From: Weissella confusa
GTDB lineage: Bacteria; Bacillota; Bacilli; Lactobacillales; Lactobacillaceae
Length of the DNA stretch: 64,000 nucleotides
Assembly: GCA_001436895.1 (NCBI GenBank)
Contig: JQAY01000003.1
Coordinates: 62,001 to 126,000, forward strand
Reading direction: 5' to 3'
Made by a program: the position numbers and the translations under genes. A model generated the notes under the pieces. It worked only from the letters and a program-made list of their open reading frames with translations, had not been told where the DNA came from and made no database searches. Shown here in pieces: positions 53,198 to 62,494 of the stretch (the stretch's first letter is position 1; each line of letters opens with the position of its first letter).

Positions 53198-56100
53198 TTA
53201 ATTTTCTGCTAGCGTATTATCTAGCTCTTGCAAGTTAACCGATACCATCGTTGAGACACCCGGTTCTTGCATAGTAACACCATATAGCACATCGGCATTC
53301 GTCATCGTACCCTTACGGTGAGTAATCACAATAAATTGGGTACGATCATTAACTTCATGCAAATAACGTGCAAAACGGTCAACATTGGCTTCATCAAGCG
53401 CTGCTTCCGTTTCATCCAAAACCGCAAACGGTACCGGACGTACTTCAAGGATCGCAAACAGCAAACTAATCGCTGTCAGTGCCTTTTCACCACCAGATAA
53501 CAGGCTCATTTGCTGGAACTTCTTGCCAGGCGGTTGCGCCTTAATATCAACCCCTGTTGTTAACAAGTGTTCTGGGTCAGTGAGTTCGAGCTTAGCTTGA
53601 CCACCGCCAAACATCTTCACGAAGATTTCTGAGAAGTGGGTTGCAATCGCATCAAAGGTTTCCTTGAAGCGTGTCTCAACTTCTTCATCCATCTCTGACA
53701 TCGTTTGACGAAGATTATCTTGTGCATCAATCAAATCAGTTTGTTGTTGCGTCAAGAAGTCATAACGCTCCTTAACTTCAGCATACTCTTCGATAGCGTT
53801 CAAATTAACATTACCGATTTCAGCCAAACCTTGCTTCAACAACTTCAATTGCGTGCGGATGCTATCAATTGGCATGTCAGACATTTCAGCCTTAGCAAAC
53901 TCAAATGATGTGTCATACGTTTCTTCCAACGCACGTTCGCCGTTTTGAATGGCCGCACGCAATTCTCCTTGACGACCACTTAACTTGCTTAACGTCGACA
54001 TGGCATCAGTTTGGGCTTCTTGCGCTTGGACAAGCATCCCCTCCGCCACGTTAATACGTTCATTCAAGTCAGTCAACTTTTCTGTTAAGTCAGACAACAA
54101 TTCAGTAGTTGCTTCTTTATCAGCGTTTGCTGTTGCCAATTCAGCTGACAGACGTTGCTGCACGTCACTTTGATCAGACGTCAAATCTGTCATTTGTTGT
54201 TGATAGTTGTTCAAGCGAGCTTGCTCAGCCTCAATTTGTTCAACAATATCTTCGTGACGGACTTGGGCAGCTTGCACATTTGCTTGCGCCGTTGCCAATT
54301 CAGCACGCAATTCAGTCAACTCAGTATCAGCATCTGAAATGCGAGCCAACAATTCCGTGCGCTCGTCGGTCAATTCAGCTAATTGTGCTTGCAACTTAGC
54401 TTGCTTCTCCGTCAAATTAGTGACTTCAGAAGCATTCTCGGCAACCATTGTTTCATGATCAGCCGTGCCAGAGCTTGAAACATTAAATTCATAGCTTAAT
54501 GCCGTCTTCTCTTTTTGCACTTGGGTCAAACGTTCTTCCGCAACCTGCAACTTGGCCGTTGCTTGTTGGGCACGCTCATTCGCTGCTAGCACCTTAGCTT
54601 GTTGTTCATTAAATGATGCCGTCACATTTTGCAATTCAGCATCAATTTCACGTACTTGGCGTTCCAAAATTGCCGTTTCATCATGCAACGTCGCAACTTG
54701 CGCCGTCAATGTTTCCACTTCGTTTTGTTGTGAAAGCAAACTGTTACCTTGGTTACGGTTTGCCCCACCGGTCATTGAACCACCGGCATTCATCACTTGA
54801 CCATCAAGGGTCACGATGCGAACACGTTGTTGCAACGCGCGAGCCATTGGTACCGCTTCGTCCATTGACTTAGCAATCACTGTCGTACCCAACAAGTTTT
54901 TCACTACTGTGTTGTACGTAACATCAGTCTTCACCAAGTCAGCCGCAATTCCGATAAAGCCAGGTTGACTTTGTGCAGTCTGAATCTGACCCGGTTGCAA
55001 CTCGCGTGAACGAATCGTTGACAATGGCAAGAATGTCACACGTCCCAAACGGTGTTCTGTCAAATAGCGAATGGCTTGCTTACCAACTTGTTCATCAGTC
55101 ACAACCACGTTTTGCAACGCACCACCAAGGGCTGTTTCAATCGCCGTTTGATGAGGTGTCTCAACTGAAATCAGCTCAGCCAAAACGCCGTGAATGCCTT
55201 GGAAGTTATCCTTAGCCTTCATCAAGTTACGAACGCCTTGGAAATAACCATCGTAGTTTTCTGATAGGCGACTCAACGACTGCAAACGCGTTGACAATCG
55301 TTGGTCTTCTTCCATCTTGCTGAACCACTCTTGACGTTGTGCCTGGCTCTTAGCTTCAAGCTCCTTACCAGCCGTTTGCAAACGGACAAATTCTGCTTGT
55401 TCATCTGCCAAAACGGTCGTTGCCTCGTCAACCTCAGCTTGCGCAGCCGTCACATTCGCCGTTGCTGTTGCAATCTGCTCATCTAACAGCGTGCTACGTT
55501 GCTGCAAACGTGCAGACTCAGCATCATTGCGCTCGTGTTCTTGAGCCAAATATGACTGTTGATTCTTCGCCGTCGTCAACGCTTGCATCGCGTCAACCAA
55601 GTTCGCACGAACTTGTTCAATTTCCTCACTAACCGCTGCTTCTTGTTGGCGCGGGTGTGACGCGGTCAATTCAGTAATCTGCAATCGCAATTCGTCCGCA
55701 GTTGCTTTTTGACTAGCCACCTTCTTTTGGCGCGTCGCTTCCGTCACCTGCAAGTCAGCCAAACGTGATTCAACTTGCGCAATTTGCGCCTTTAATTCAC
55801 GCGTTGCATTTGAGCGATTGGCCGAACGCTCGGCCTGCAACTTTTGTTCACCACTCAATTGCTCAACAGCAGTCGTCAAGGCCAACAACTTATCTTGCGC
55901 TTCTTGACGGGCTGTTTCCGTTTGTGTTCGCTCATCCTTCATCGCCGTCAACGAGTCCGTCTGTTGCTTCACAACTTTCGCTTGTTCATCACTAGCTTGC
56001 TCAGCGCCGGCCAACTCACGGGCAATTTCAGTTTGCTCGTTGTACCAATCTGTTAGTTCCAATACCAAACGTGATTGGTCAAGCTTGTCAAATTGCTTCT

Positions 56101-56755
56101 TGGTTTCAAGATAATCTTGCGCCTTCGCTGATTGCTCAGCCAATGGCTCAACGCGTCCTTCCAATTCATACAAAATGTCTTGAACACGATTCAAATTTTC
56201 TTGCACACCAGTTAGCTCTTTTTCAGCCTTATCTTTGTTTTGCTTGTATTTATAAACACCTGCAACATCTTCGATAATCGTTCGTCGATCTTCAGGCTTA
56301 GCACTAAAAATGCTTTCCACGCGGCCCTGCGAAATGATTGAGAAACTTTCACGTCCCAATCCAGAATCCATGAATAGCTCATGGATATCCTTTAAGCGTA
56401 CTGTCGTACCGTTAATTTGGTAACGAGAATCGCCATTACGGTACAGTGTACGGGTGATTCGAATTTCAGAATATTCTGAATTCAAATAATGGTCGGTGTT
56501 GTCGAACGTAATTGACACTTCTGCACGATTAAGTGGTGCGCGTTGTGCCGTTCCACCAAAGATGACGTCTGACATTTTGTCACCACGCAGTCCTTTGGCG
56601 GATTGTTCACCCATAACCCAGCGAATCGATTCGATGATGTTTGATTTACCAGAACCATTCGGTCCAACAACCCCTGTGATTCCTGGCATAAATTCAATCT
56701 TGGTACGATCGGCAAATGATTTAAATCCACCAATCTCCAATGTTTTTAATTTCAT
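53198..56755 (-). CDS. smc: chromosome segregation protein SMC
   Basis: 1185 residues, usual length. Walker A GPNGSGKSNIIESIRWVMGE near residue 32; long coiled coils (about 170-500 and 680-1000) around the hinge (about 515-645, GGALQNVVV, GGSMTGGANRN); signature LSGGEKALTAISLLFAIL and Walker B FAVLDETEAALDEANV near the C-terminus. The condensin core with ScpAB. Starts 9 bp after rnc. Confidence 0.97.
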   Translation of the reverse strand: MKLKTLEIGGFKSFADRTKIEFMPGITGVVGPNGSGKSNIIESIRWVMGEQSAKGLRGDKMSDVIFGGTAQRAPLNRAEVSITFDNTDHYLNSEYSEIRITRTLYRNGDSRYQINGTTVRLKDIHELFMDSGLGRESFSIISQGRVESIFSAKPEDRRTIIEDVAGVYKYKQNKDKAEKELTGVQENLNRVQDILYELEGRVEPLAEQSAKAQDYLETKKQFDKLDQSRLVLELTDWYNEQTEIARELAGAEQASDEQAKVVKQQTDSLTAMKDERTQTETARQEAQDKLLALTTAVEQLSGEQKLQAERSANRSNATRELKAQIAQVESRLADLQVTEATRQKKVASQKATADELRLQITELTASHPRQQEAAVSEEIEQVRANLVDAMQALTTAKNQQSYLAQEHERNDAESARLQQRSTLLDEQIATATANVTAAQAEVDEATTVLADEQAEFVRLQTAGKELEAKSQAQRQEWFSKMEEDQRLSTRLQSLSRLSENYDGYFQGVRNLMKAKDNFQGIHGVLAELISVETPHQTAIETALGGALQNVVVTDEQVGKQAIRYLTEHRLGRVTFLPLSTIRSRELQPGQIQTAQSQPGFIGIAADLVKTDVTYNTVVKNLLGTTVIAKSMDEAVPMARALQQRVRIVTLDGQVMNAGGSMTGGANRNQGNSLLSQQNEVETLTAQVATLHDETAILERQVREIDAELQNVTASFNEQQAKVLAANERAQQATAKLQVAEERLTQVQKEKTALSYEFNVSSSGTADHETMVAENASEVTNLTEKQAKLQAQLAELTDERTELLARISDADTELTELRAELATAQANVQAAQVRHEDIVEQIEAEQARLNNYQQQMTDLTSDQSDVQQRLSAELATANADKEATTELLSDLTEKLTDLNERINVAEGMLVQAQEAQTDAMSTLSKLSGRQGELRAAIQNGERALEETYDTSFEFAKAEMSDMPIDSIRTQLKLLKQGLAEIGNVNLNAIEEYAEVKERYDFLTQQQTDLIDAQDNLRQTMSEMDEEVETRFKETFDAIATHFSEIFVKMFGGGQAKLELTDPEHLLTTGVDIKAQPPGKKFQQMSLLSGGEKALTAISLLFAILEVRPVPFAVLDETEAALDEANVDRFARYLHEVNDRTQFIVITHRKGTMTNADVLYGVTMQEPGVSTMVSVNLQELDNTLAEN

Positions 56756-56764
56756 ACCGATTCC

Positions 56765-57463
56765 CTAGTTCTTCGTCAAAGTTTGATAAGCTGCACGAGC
56801 GGCTGCCTTTTCAGCTTCCTTCGTTGACTTTCCCTCTCCAGTCGCCAACGCTTGCTCGTTGACCGATACCTCAACCGTAAAGATTTGTTCATTATTCTCA
56901 ACTGGGCGTTCAGATAGCTTCGTGTAAGCAATCTTTACGCTACCATGACGTTGCAAGTGTTCTTGCAACTTAGACTTGTAATCAACGAATTGATCATAGA
57001 ATCCTTCGTCAATCTTCGTAAACATAATTTCACTAAGGAAGTTCATGACGACCTCTTGTCCCTGGTCCAGGTACAAGGCGCCAATAAAGGCTTCCCACAA
57101 ATCTTCGAGCAATGAATCACGGTTTCGTGCGCCGGACAATTCTTCACCACGTCCCAGTTGGACATATTGATCAAGATGCAACTCACGTGACAAAGCTGCA
57201 AAAGCGCGAGTTTGGACCATAGAAATTCGCAACTCTGTCAATCGACCTTCATCCCAATCTGGATAACGCTTGAACAAGTACACCGCCGTTGATTGTTGCA
57301 TAACCGCATCCCCAAGGAATTCTAGGCGTTGGTAATCGCGACCAGTGTAATTTGGATGTTCGTTAATATAGTTTGCTTGTGTTAATGCCTCCTCCAATAA
57401 TGACACGTCATTAAAATGGATATTATGGGCAAGTGCTAATTCTGCTTGAAGTTGTTTAAACAT
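56765..57463 (-). CDS. rnc: ribonuclease III
   Basis: 232 residues. Nuclease signature RLEFLGDAVMQQ near residue 45 and downstream catalytic EDLWEAFIGALYLDQG near 115; double-stranded RNA-binding domain at about 158-230. Processes rRNA precursors and mRNAs. Gene order rnc-smc-ftsY is as in Bacillus. Confidence 0.97.
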   Translation of the reverse strand: MFKQLQAELALAHNIHFNDVSLLEEALTQANYINEHPNYTGRDYQRLEFLGDAVMQQSTAVYLFKRYPDWDEGRLTELRISMVQTRAFAALSRELHLDQYVQLGRGEELSGARNRDSLLEDLWEAFIGALYLDQGQEVVMNFLSEIMFTKIDEGFYDQFVDYKSKLQEHLQRHGSVKIAYTKLSERPVENNEQIFTVEVSVNEQALATGEGKSTKEAEKAAARAAYQTLTKN

Positions 57464-57547
57464 AAGCCGTCCTTTCTAGATATACTAGTCAATTATACCA
57501 GAGAAACCGTTGGTATAACGACGTTTTTTGTTGTGTCACAAGATTGA

Positions 57548-57583
57548 AAAAAGGCAAGGAGCACTCAAAGTGTCCTTGCCTTT
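57548..57583 (-). terminator. terminator of acpP
   Basis: AAAGGCAAGGAGCACT / AGTGTCCTTGCCTTT with one wobble pair, 3-base loop, T-run. It separates plsX-acpP from rnc. Confidence 0.85.
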
Positions 57584-57595
57584 AATTTACAAATA

Positions 57596-57835
57596 TTAAA
57601 CGCGTGCTGCGATGTAATCAACAGTGTCGTTGATCGTGATCAACTTTTCAGCGTCTTCGTCAGAAATTTCAGCACCAAATTCGTCTTCCATCTCCAAAAC
57701 CAATTCAACAAAGTCAATTGAATCAGCATCAATATCAGTCAAAAAGTTCAATTCACCGGTTACCTTAGCTGGGTCCAATTCAAAGTGGTCCGCAACCAAG
57801 TCGATAACCTTATTCATGATTTCTTGTCGTTCCAT
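57596..57835 (-). CDS. acpP: acyl carrier protein
   Basis: 79 residues. Phosphopantetheine Ser in DIDADSIDFVELVLEMEDEF near residue 38. Acidic four-helix protein. It follows plsX by 44 bp. In Bacillus fabD and fabG lie between the two; here they are absent, so the remaining fatty acid genes must be elsewhere. Confidence 0.96.
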   Translation of the reverse strand: MERQEIMNKVIDLVADHFELDPAKVTGELNFLTDIDADSIDFVELVLEMEDEFGAEISDEDAEKLITINDTVDYIAARV

Positions 57836-57879
57836 TATTCCGTTTCCTATTCGAATATTTAACGTTATTTAGTGTAACG

Positions 57880-58938
57880 CTATTCGGCCGAACCGTCCAC
57901 TTCATTCTCTGGACGAGCAGACAAATCTTCCTTATGGTCAGCAACGAATTGTTGTACCTTACCCACCAAATCAGCTTCCAACATCGTGTGGATTTGCTTC
58001 ATCGTGTTAGCAACGGCATCTGGTCCAGCTGAACCGTGCGTCTTAACAACTGGCGCATTAACACCGATAACTACGGCACCACCGTGTTGTGAGTAGTCCA
58101 AACGAGATTGGATGCCCTTCAACGCTGGCTTCAACATGGCACCGGCCATCTTTGTCTTCAAGCTACCGTTCATGATGGTATCCTTGATCAACTTCAACAT
58201 TGACAAAGCCGTACCTTCAATTGACTTCAACGTTGCGTTTCCTGAGAATCCGTCAGCAATCACAACATCGGCAGGTCCTTGCAAAACGTCACGTGCTTCA
58301 ACGTTTCCAACGAAGTTCAACAAGTTCTTGTCTGAGCCGTAACGCAACAATTGGTGCGCTTCCTTGTGGACTTGGTCACCCTTGTCTTCTTCAGTTCCGT
58401 TGTTCAACAAACCAACACGTGGTTGGTCATAGCCCAAAATTTCGTGGGCGTAGAATGAACCCAACACACCATATTGGTACAAGTGAGCTGGACGGTTTTC
58501 AGCGTTAGCACCCATGTCCATCATCACGAAGGCATCGTGAGGACCATCAAAGGCTGGCAAAGCCGTCATCAAAGCTGGACGATCAATTCCCTTGATACGA
58601 CCAACGATAAAGATACCGGCTGCCAACAAAGCACCAGTGTTACCAGCTGAAAAGACCGCATCAGCGTCACCATTTTTAACCGCTTGCGCAGCCAATACCA
58701 ATGAGCTTTGCTTCTTACGACGAATTGACTTAACCGGCTCATCAGCCATGGCAATCACTTCATCAGCTTGGACCAACGTCAAACGCTCTTCGTTCTTAAC
58801 GAAAGGCTTTACCTTATCCAATTGACCAAACAACAAGAACTCTGTGTCAGGCATTTGGTCACGCGCTAGTTCAACACCAGCAACGATTGCTTCAGGGGCG
58901 TTGTCACCACCCATTGCATCAATGGCAATCTTAAACAT
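57880..58938 (-). CDS. plsX: phosphate acyltransferase PlsX
   Basis: 352 residues from the second of two adjacent ATG codons (AGAGGG spacing eight bases); 58941 is the alternative. PlsX signature KIAIDAMGGDNAPEAIV and SAGNTGALLAAG near residue 95. It makes acyl-phosphate from acyl-ACP for PlsY. It precedes acpP in a two-gene unit. Confidence 0.96.
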   Translation of the reverse strand: MFKIAIDAMGGDNAPEAIVAGVELARDQMPDTEFLLFGQLDKVKPFVKNEERLTLVQADEVIAMADEPVKSIRRKKQSSLVLAAQAVKNGDADAVFSAGNTGALLAAGIFIVGRIKGIDRPALMTALPAFDGPHDAFVMMDMGANAENRPAHLYQYGVLGSFYAHEILGYDQPRVGLLNNGTEEDKGDQVHKEAHQLLRYGSDKNLLNFVGNVEARDVLQGPADVVIADGFSGNATLKSIEGTALSMLKLIKDTIMNGSLKTKMAGAMLKPALKGIQSRLDYSQHGGAVVIGVNAPVVKTHGSAGPDAVANTMKQIHTMLEADLVGKVQQFVADHKEDLSARPENEVDGSAE

Positions 58939-59044
58939 CATTAATTCCCTCTCGAATTCACAAAAAATAATAACTTAATAAATAAATGCTAGAACAAATC
59001 TAACACACTTTTAGGAGTGGGTAAAAGTAAAAGGCGTATCTTTT

Positions 59045-61081
59045 TTAATCAAAATTACGATATCGCGCCATTGTTTCTGACAACATATCTGCTAATGGTG
59101 CCAGTTCCGGATCTTTATCCCAATCAGGCTTCGAAACAATTTCAATGGCTTCTTCTTGGGCAACGGTCATCATCGCCAAGTCAGCTACCGGATCGCCAAC
59201 GCGGAATTCAGGCACCCCAGATTGGCGGTTACCCAAAATATCACCAGCGCCACGAAGTTCCAGATCCTTTTGCGCAAGAATAAAGCCATCGGTAGTTCCC
59301 ACCATCGCTTCCATGCGATCAATTCCGTATTGCGTTTTCGGGTCACTAATCAGGAACGTATATGATTGCCGGCTTCCTCGTCCAACACGACCGCGCAATT
59401 GGTGCAACTGTGACAAACCAAATCGGTCCGCATCCAAAATCAGCATCACTGTTGAGTTTGGCACATCGACCCCGACTTCGATAACCGTCGTTGAAACCAA
59501 CACTTGGAACTCATTTGCCTTGAATGCGGCCATCACATCTTCTTTTTCTTGATTTGATAAACGACCATGTAGCAAACCAACCTTATACGTCGGTGCAAAG
59601 TACTCAGACAATTCAGCATAAACAGCCTCAGCATTTTGCACATCCAACGTTTCTGACTCTTCAATCAGCGGTGTGACAACATAGGCCTGTGCGCCTTCTT
59701 GCAACTGTGACTTAATAAATGCAATCGTCTTTTCCATCTCATTACTACGGAGCCAGTACGTCTTAATTTGCTTACGACCAGCTGGCAATTGATCGATGAT
59801 GGACACATCCATTTCACCATACGCTGTAATCGCCAAAGTACGCGGAATTGGCGTGGCCGTCATTGCAAGAATATCAGGATTCATCCCAATTTCACGTAGC
59901 GTTGCACGTTGTTGTACCCCGAAACGGTGTTGCTCATCAATAACCGCCAAGCCAAGATTTCTAAACGCGATGTCTGGTTGAATCAAAGCATGAGTTCCAA
60001 TCAAAATATCGATATCACCATTTTCCAAATCTTCCAAAATTTGACGACGGGCGGCAGCTTTAGTTGAGCCTGTTAGCAATTCAACGCGAACCTTTTCTGG
60101 ATCAAAGAAGTTGCCAATTGTTTTCGCGTGTTGTTGCGCTAAAATTTCGGTCGGCGCCATCAAAGTTGCTTGCATCCCGGCGGTAATCGCCGCGTACATT
60201 GCCAAGGCAGCCACAACCGTTTTACCAGAACCAACATCTCCCTGAAGCAAGCGATTCATGTGAATTGGGCGTTTCATATCACGCACAATTTCATTCACCA
60301 CTCGCTTTTGTGCATCCGTTAATTCAAACGGCAGCGTTGCAATAAAGGCCTTTAGTTCATCGTTATTAAACGCAATCGCCCGCCCGCGGTTATCACGGTC
60401 CATTGACTTAATCACCTGCAGACGCATTTGGAAGACGAAGAATTCTTCAAATGACGCACTGCGACGTGCTTCAGTCGCCACCTGACCATCGGTTGGCGCA
60501 TGCATGCCAAACACCGTGTCATGATGATTCATGAGCTTATAACGGGTGCGCAAATTGCTTGGCACAATATCCGTGCGTAGCAATTCACCATACTTACCCA
60601 AGGCTTGGATAATCAAATCCTTGATTGTCTTCGCTTTAATTTCCTTTGATGATGGATAGACAGCTTCCATTTCATCATCGCCATTGCGTGACATTAATTT
60701 AATGCCGGATAGACTTTGACGCGTTTTGTCATACGTCCCATGCACCGCAACTTCTTGGCCGATTTCAAGATTCTTGCCAATCCACGGCTGATTGAAAAAC
60801 GACACCATGATTGTGTCATGTTCGACCGTCAAACGGAAACTTGTGCGTGTTTTCTTATACCCGAAGCGATTAACCACGGGTGGCGATGTCACAACGCCTT
60901 TGAACGTTACTTTTTCGCCATCTTGCGTTTCGGCAGGCGTTTTCATCGCTAAGTCGTTATAGCGCATTGGATAGTAGCCGAGTAAGTCGTCGATTGTGAA
61001 GATGCCCAATTTATTCAGCGCTTGCACACGCTTAGGGCCAACACCATCAAGCTCATCAACTAAATCTAATAAACTAGCCAT
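59045..61081 (-). CDS. recG: ATP-dependent DNA helicase RecG
   Basis: 678 residues from ATG 61079-61081 with AAGGAAGGTG upstream; the frame runs 13 codons further. N-terminal wedge/OB domain (about 1-150), Walker A LLQGDVGSGKTVVAALA near residue 283, DEQH box (VIDEQHRFGV), motif VI QLRGRVGRGSRQSYTF and the C-terminal TRG region. It remodels stalled replication forks. It lies upstream of plsX, 100 bp apart. Confidence 0.97.
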   Translation of the reverse strand: MASLLDLVDELDGVGPKRVQALNKLGIFTIDDLLGYYPMRYNDLAMKTPAETQDGEKVTFKGVVTSPPVVNRFGYKKTRTSFRLTVEHDTIMVSFFNQPWIGKNLEIGQEVAVHGTYDKTRQSLSGIKLMSRNGDDEMEAVYPSSKEIKAKTIKDLIIQALGKYGELLRTDIVPSNLRTRYKLMNHHDTVFGMHAPTDGQVATEARRSASFEEFFVFQMRLQVIKSMDRDNRGRAIAFNNDELKAFIATLPFELTDAQKRVVNEIVRDMKRPIHMNRLLQGDVGSGKTVVAALAMYAAITAGMQATLMAPTEILAQQHAKTIGNFFDPEKVRVELLTGSTKAAARRQILEDLENGDIDILIGTHALIQPDIAFRNLGLAVIDEQHRFGVQQRATLREIGMNPDILAMTATPIPRTLAITAYGEMDVSIIDQLPAGRKQIKTYWLRSNEMEKTIAFIKSQLQEGAQAYVVTPLIEESETLDVQNAEAVYAELSEYFAPTYKVGLLHGRLSNQEKEDVMAAFKANEFQVLVSTTVIEVGVDVPNSTVMLILDADRFGLSQLHQLRGRVGRGSRQSYTFLISDPKTQYGIDRMEAMVGTTDGFILAQKDLELRGAGDILGNRQSGVPEFRVGDPVADLAMMTVAQEEAIEIVSKPDWDKDPELAPLADMLSETMARYRNFD

Positions 61082-61163
61082 GCTTAACACCTTCCTTTCT
61101 GATGTACCATTATACCGCAAAATTAGGTTTTACTGAATATCGGGTTTGATTCATGCGCAAACA

Positions 61164-61199
61164 CAAAAAGACAGCAACCCAAATCTGAGTTGCTGTCTT
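61164..61199 (-). terminator. terminator of the MFS-GH43 operon
   Basis: AAGACAGCAAC / GTTGCTGTCTT with a 10-base loop; five T on the minus strand. Confidence 0.85.
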
Positions 61200-61207
61200 A
61201 GTTATTA

Positions 61208-62452
61208 TTAACGCTTAACTGACTTGATTGAAAGAATCAAGATTCCACCGATCATGGCAAAGATGAATGACATGATGAAGATAGCTGAGTAACCGAAGAA
61301 TGAAATCACAACGGCTGCCAAAACTGGGGCCAATGCTTGCGTTACTGTGTTTCCTAGGTTGTAAACACCCAAGAAGAAGGCAACACGGTTGCGATCAGGC
61401 ACAACTTCCAAGTTTAGCAAGTTGTCCAATGAGTTCCAAAGTCCCATTCCCAAGCCAGCCATCAAGGCGTAAATCATGATACCCATGTCGTTACGCAAGA
61501 TGAACATTGCCAACGCACCAATTGCCAAGAAGATTGTTGAGAAACCAACTGGCAACTTCAACAACTTGAACTTGTCAGCAAATGGTCCAGCCAAGAATCC
61601 CATTGCAATACCGAACACCAACATAATCAAGTTAATCAATTGAATTGATGATTGCGTTGCGCTTGTCCCCTTGTGCATGAAGTCCGTCATGATGTACAAC
61701 AAGTACCCTGTGATGGCAAAGTTTCCAACACCTTGGAACAACTTACCCATCAAGGCCAAGTAGTAGTCACGACCAACACGCCAAGCTGGGAAAATAGCCA
61801 AAGCTTCCTTCAATGACTTCTTTTCTTCAACTTCTGGCGTAACCGCTTCATCGTCGGCATCCAAGTTAGATGGCTCACGAACGATTGCTGCAGCAATCAA
61901 CGTTCCGATGAATGTGATAATTCCGAATACGACAAATCCCAAACGGAATGATCCCAACATCATGGCTCCAAAGATTGTGAATCCGTTGTTACCCAACGTC
62001 ATTCCCAAACCACCGTAAGCTGATGATGCCGTGGCACGCCCTGACTCAGGCGCCATGTCCAACCAAGCCACCATTGGTGCAACGATAAAGTTCAATGCAA
62101 CTTGTCCAAACATCCAAGCGGCCAACAATAGCCAAACATTTGGCGCTAGCGCTGAACCAATCATGGCTAGCATGAAGGCAAAGGCACCACCAACAAGCCA
62201 TGGTGTACGACGCCCAAAGCGTGACTTCGTCTTGTCTGACAAGGCACCGGCAACCATGTTTGAAATCGCTGCGACAATCATCGCAAGCGTTGAAAACATC
62301 GCAACCAATTGCACCTTGTGCACACTATCAAGTTGTTGCAACATAGCTGGCAAGAACAAACTTGACGCTACGATGTATGGGCCAAGCCAAGTCGCTGGTC
62401 CGATAATTAGTCCCGGCACCAATCGGCGCAATGGAATTTCTTTAATGTTCAT
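61208..62452 (-). CDS. MFS transporter, probably of pentosides or oligosaccharides
   Basis: 414 residues with 11-12 hydrophobic segments. The loop after helix 2 has ALSDKTKSRFGRRTPWLVGG, a cation-sugar symporter-like pattern (GPH/SweetTransporter-like MFS). It lies 42 bp after the GH43 glycosidase gene with GGGGAAA upstream, so it is in one operon and probably imports the glycoside that the enzyme cleaves. The sugar is inferred from context. Confidence 0.85.
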   Translation of the reverse strand: MNIKEIPLRRLVPGLIIGPATWLGPYIVASSLFLPAMLQQLDSVHKVQLVAMFSTLAMIVAAISNMVAGALSDKTKSRFGRRTPWLVGGAFAFMLAMIGSALAPNVWLLLAAWMFGQVALNFIVAPMVAWLDMAPESGRATASSAYGGLGMTLGNNGFTIFGAMMLGSFRLGFVVFGIITFIGTLIAAAIVREPSNLDADDEAVTPEVEEKKSLKEALAIFPAWRVGRDYYLALMGKLFQGVGNFAITGYLLYIMTDFMHKGTSATQSSIQLINLIMLVFGIAMGFLAGPFADKFKLLKLPVGFSTIFLAIGALAMFILRNDMGIMIYALMAGLGMGLWNSLDNLLNLEVVPDRNRVAFFLGVYNLGNTVTQALAPVLAAVVISFFGYSAIFIMSFIFAMIGGILILSIKSVKR

Positions 62453-62494
62453 AATAATTTCCCCGTGGTAATGAATCCCCGAATTTGATTTGTA

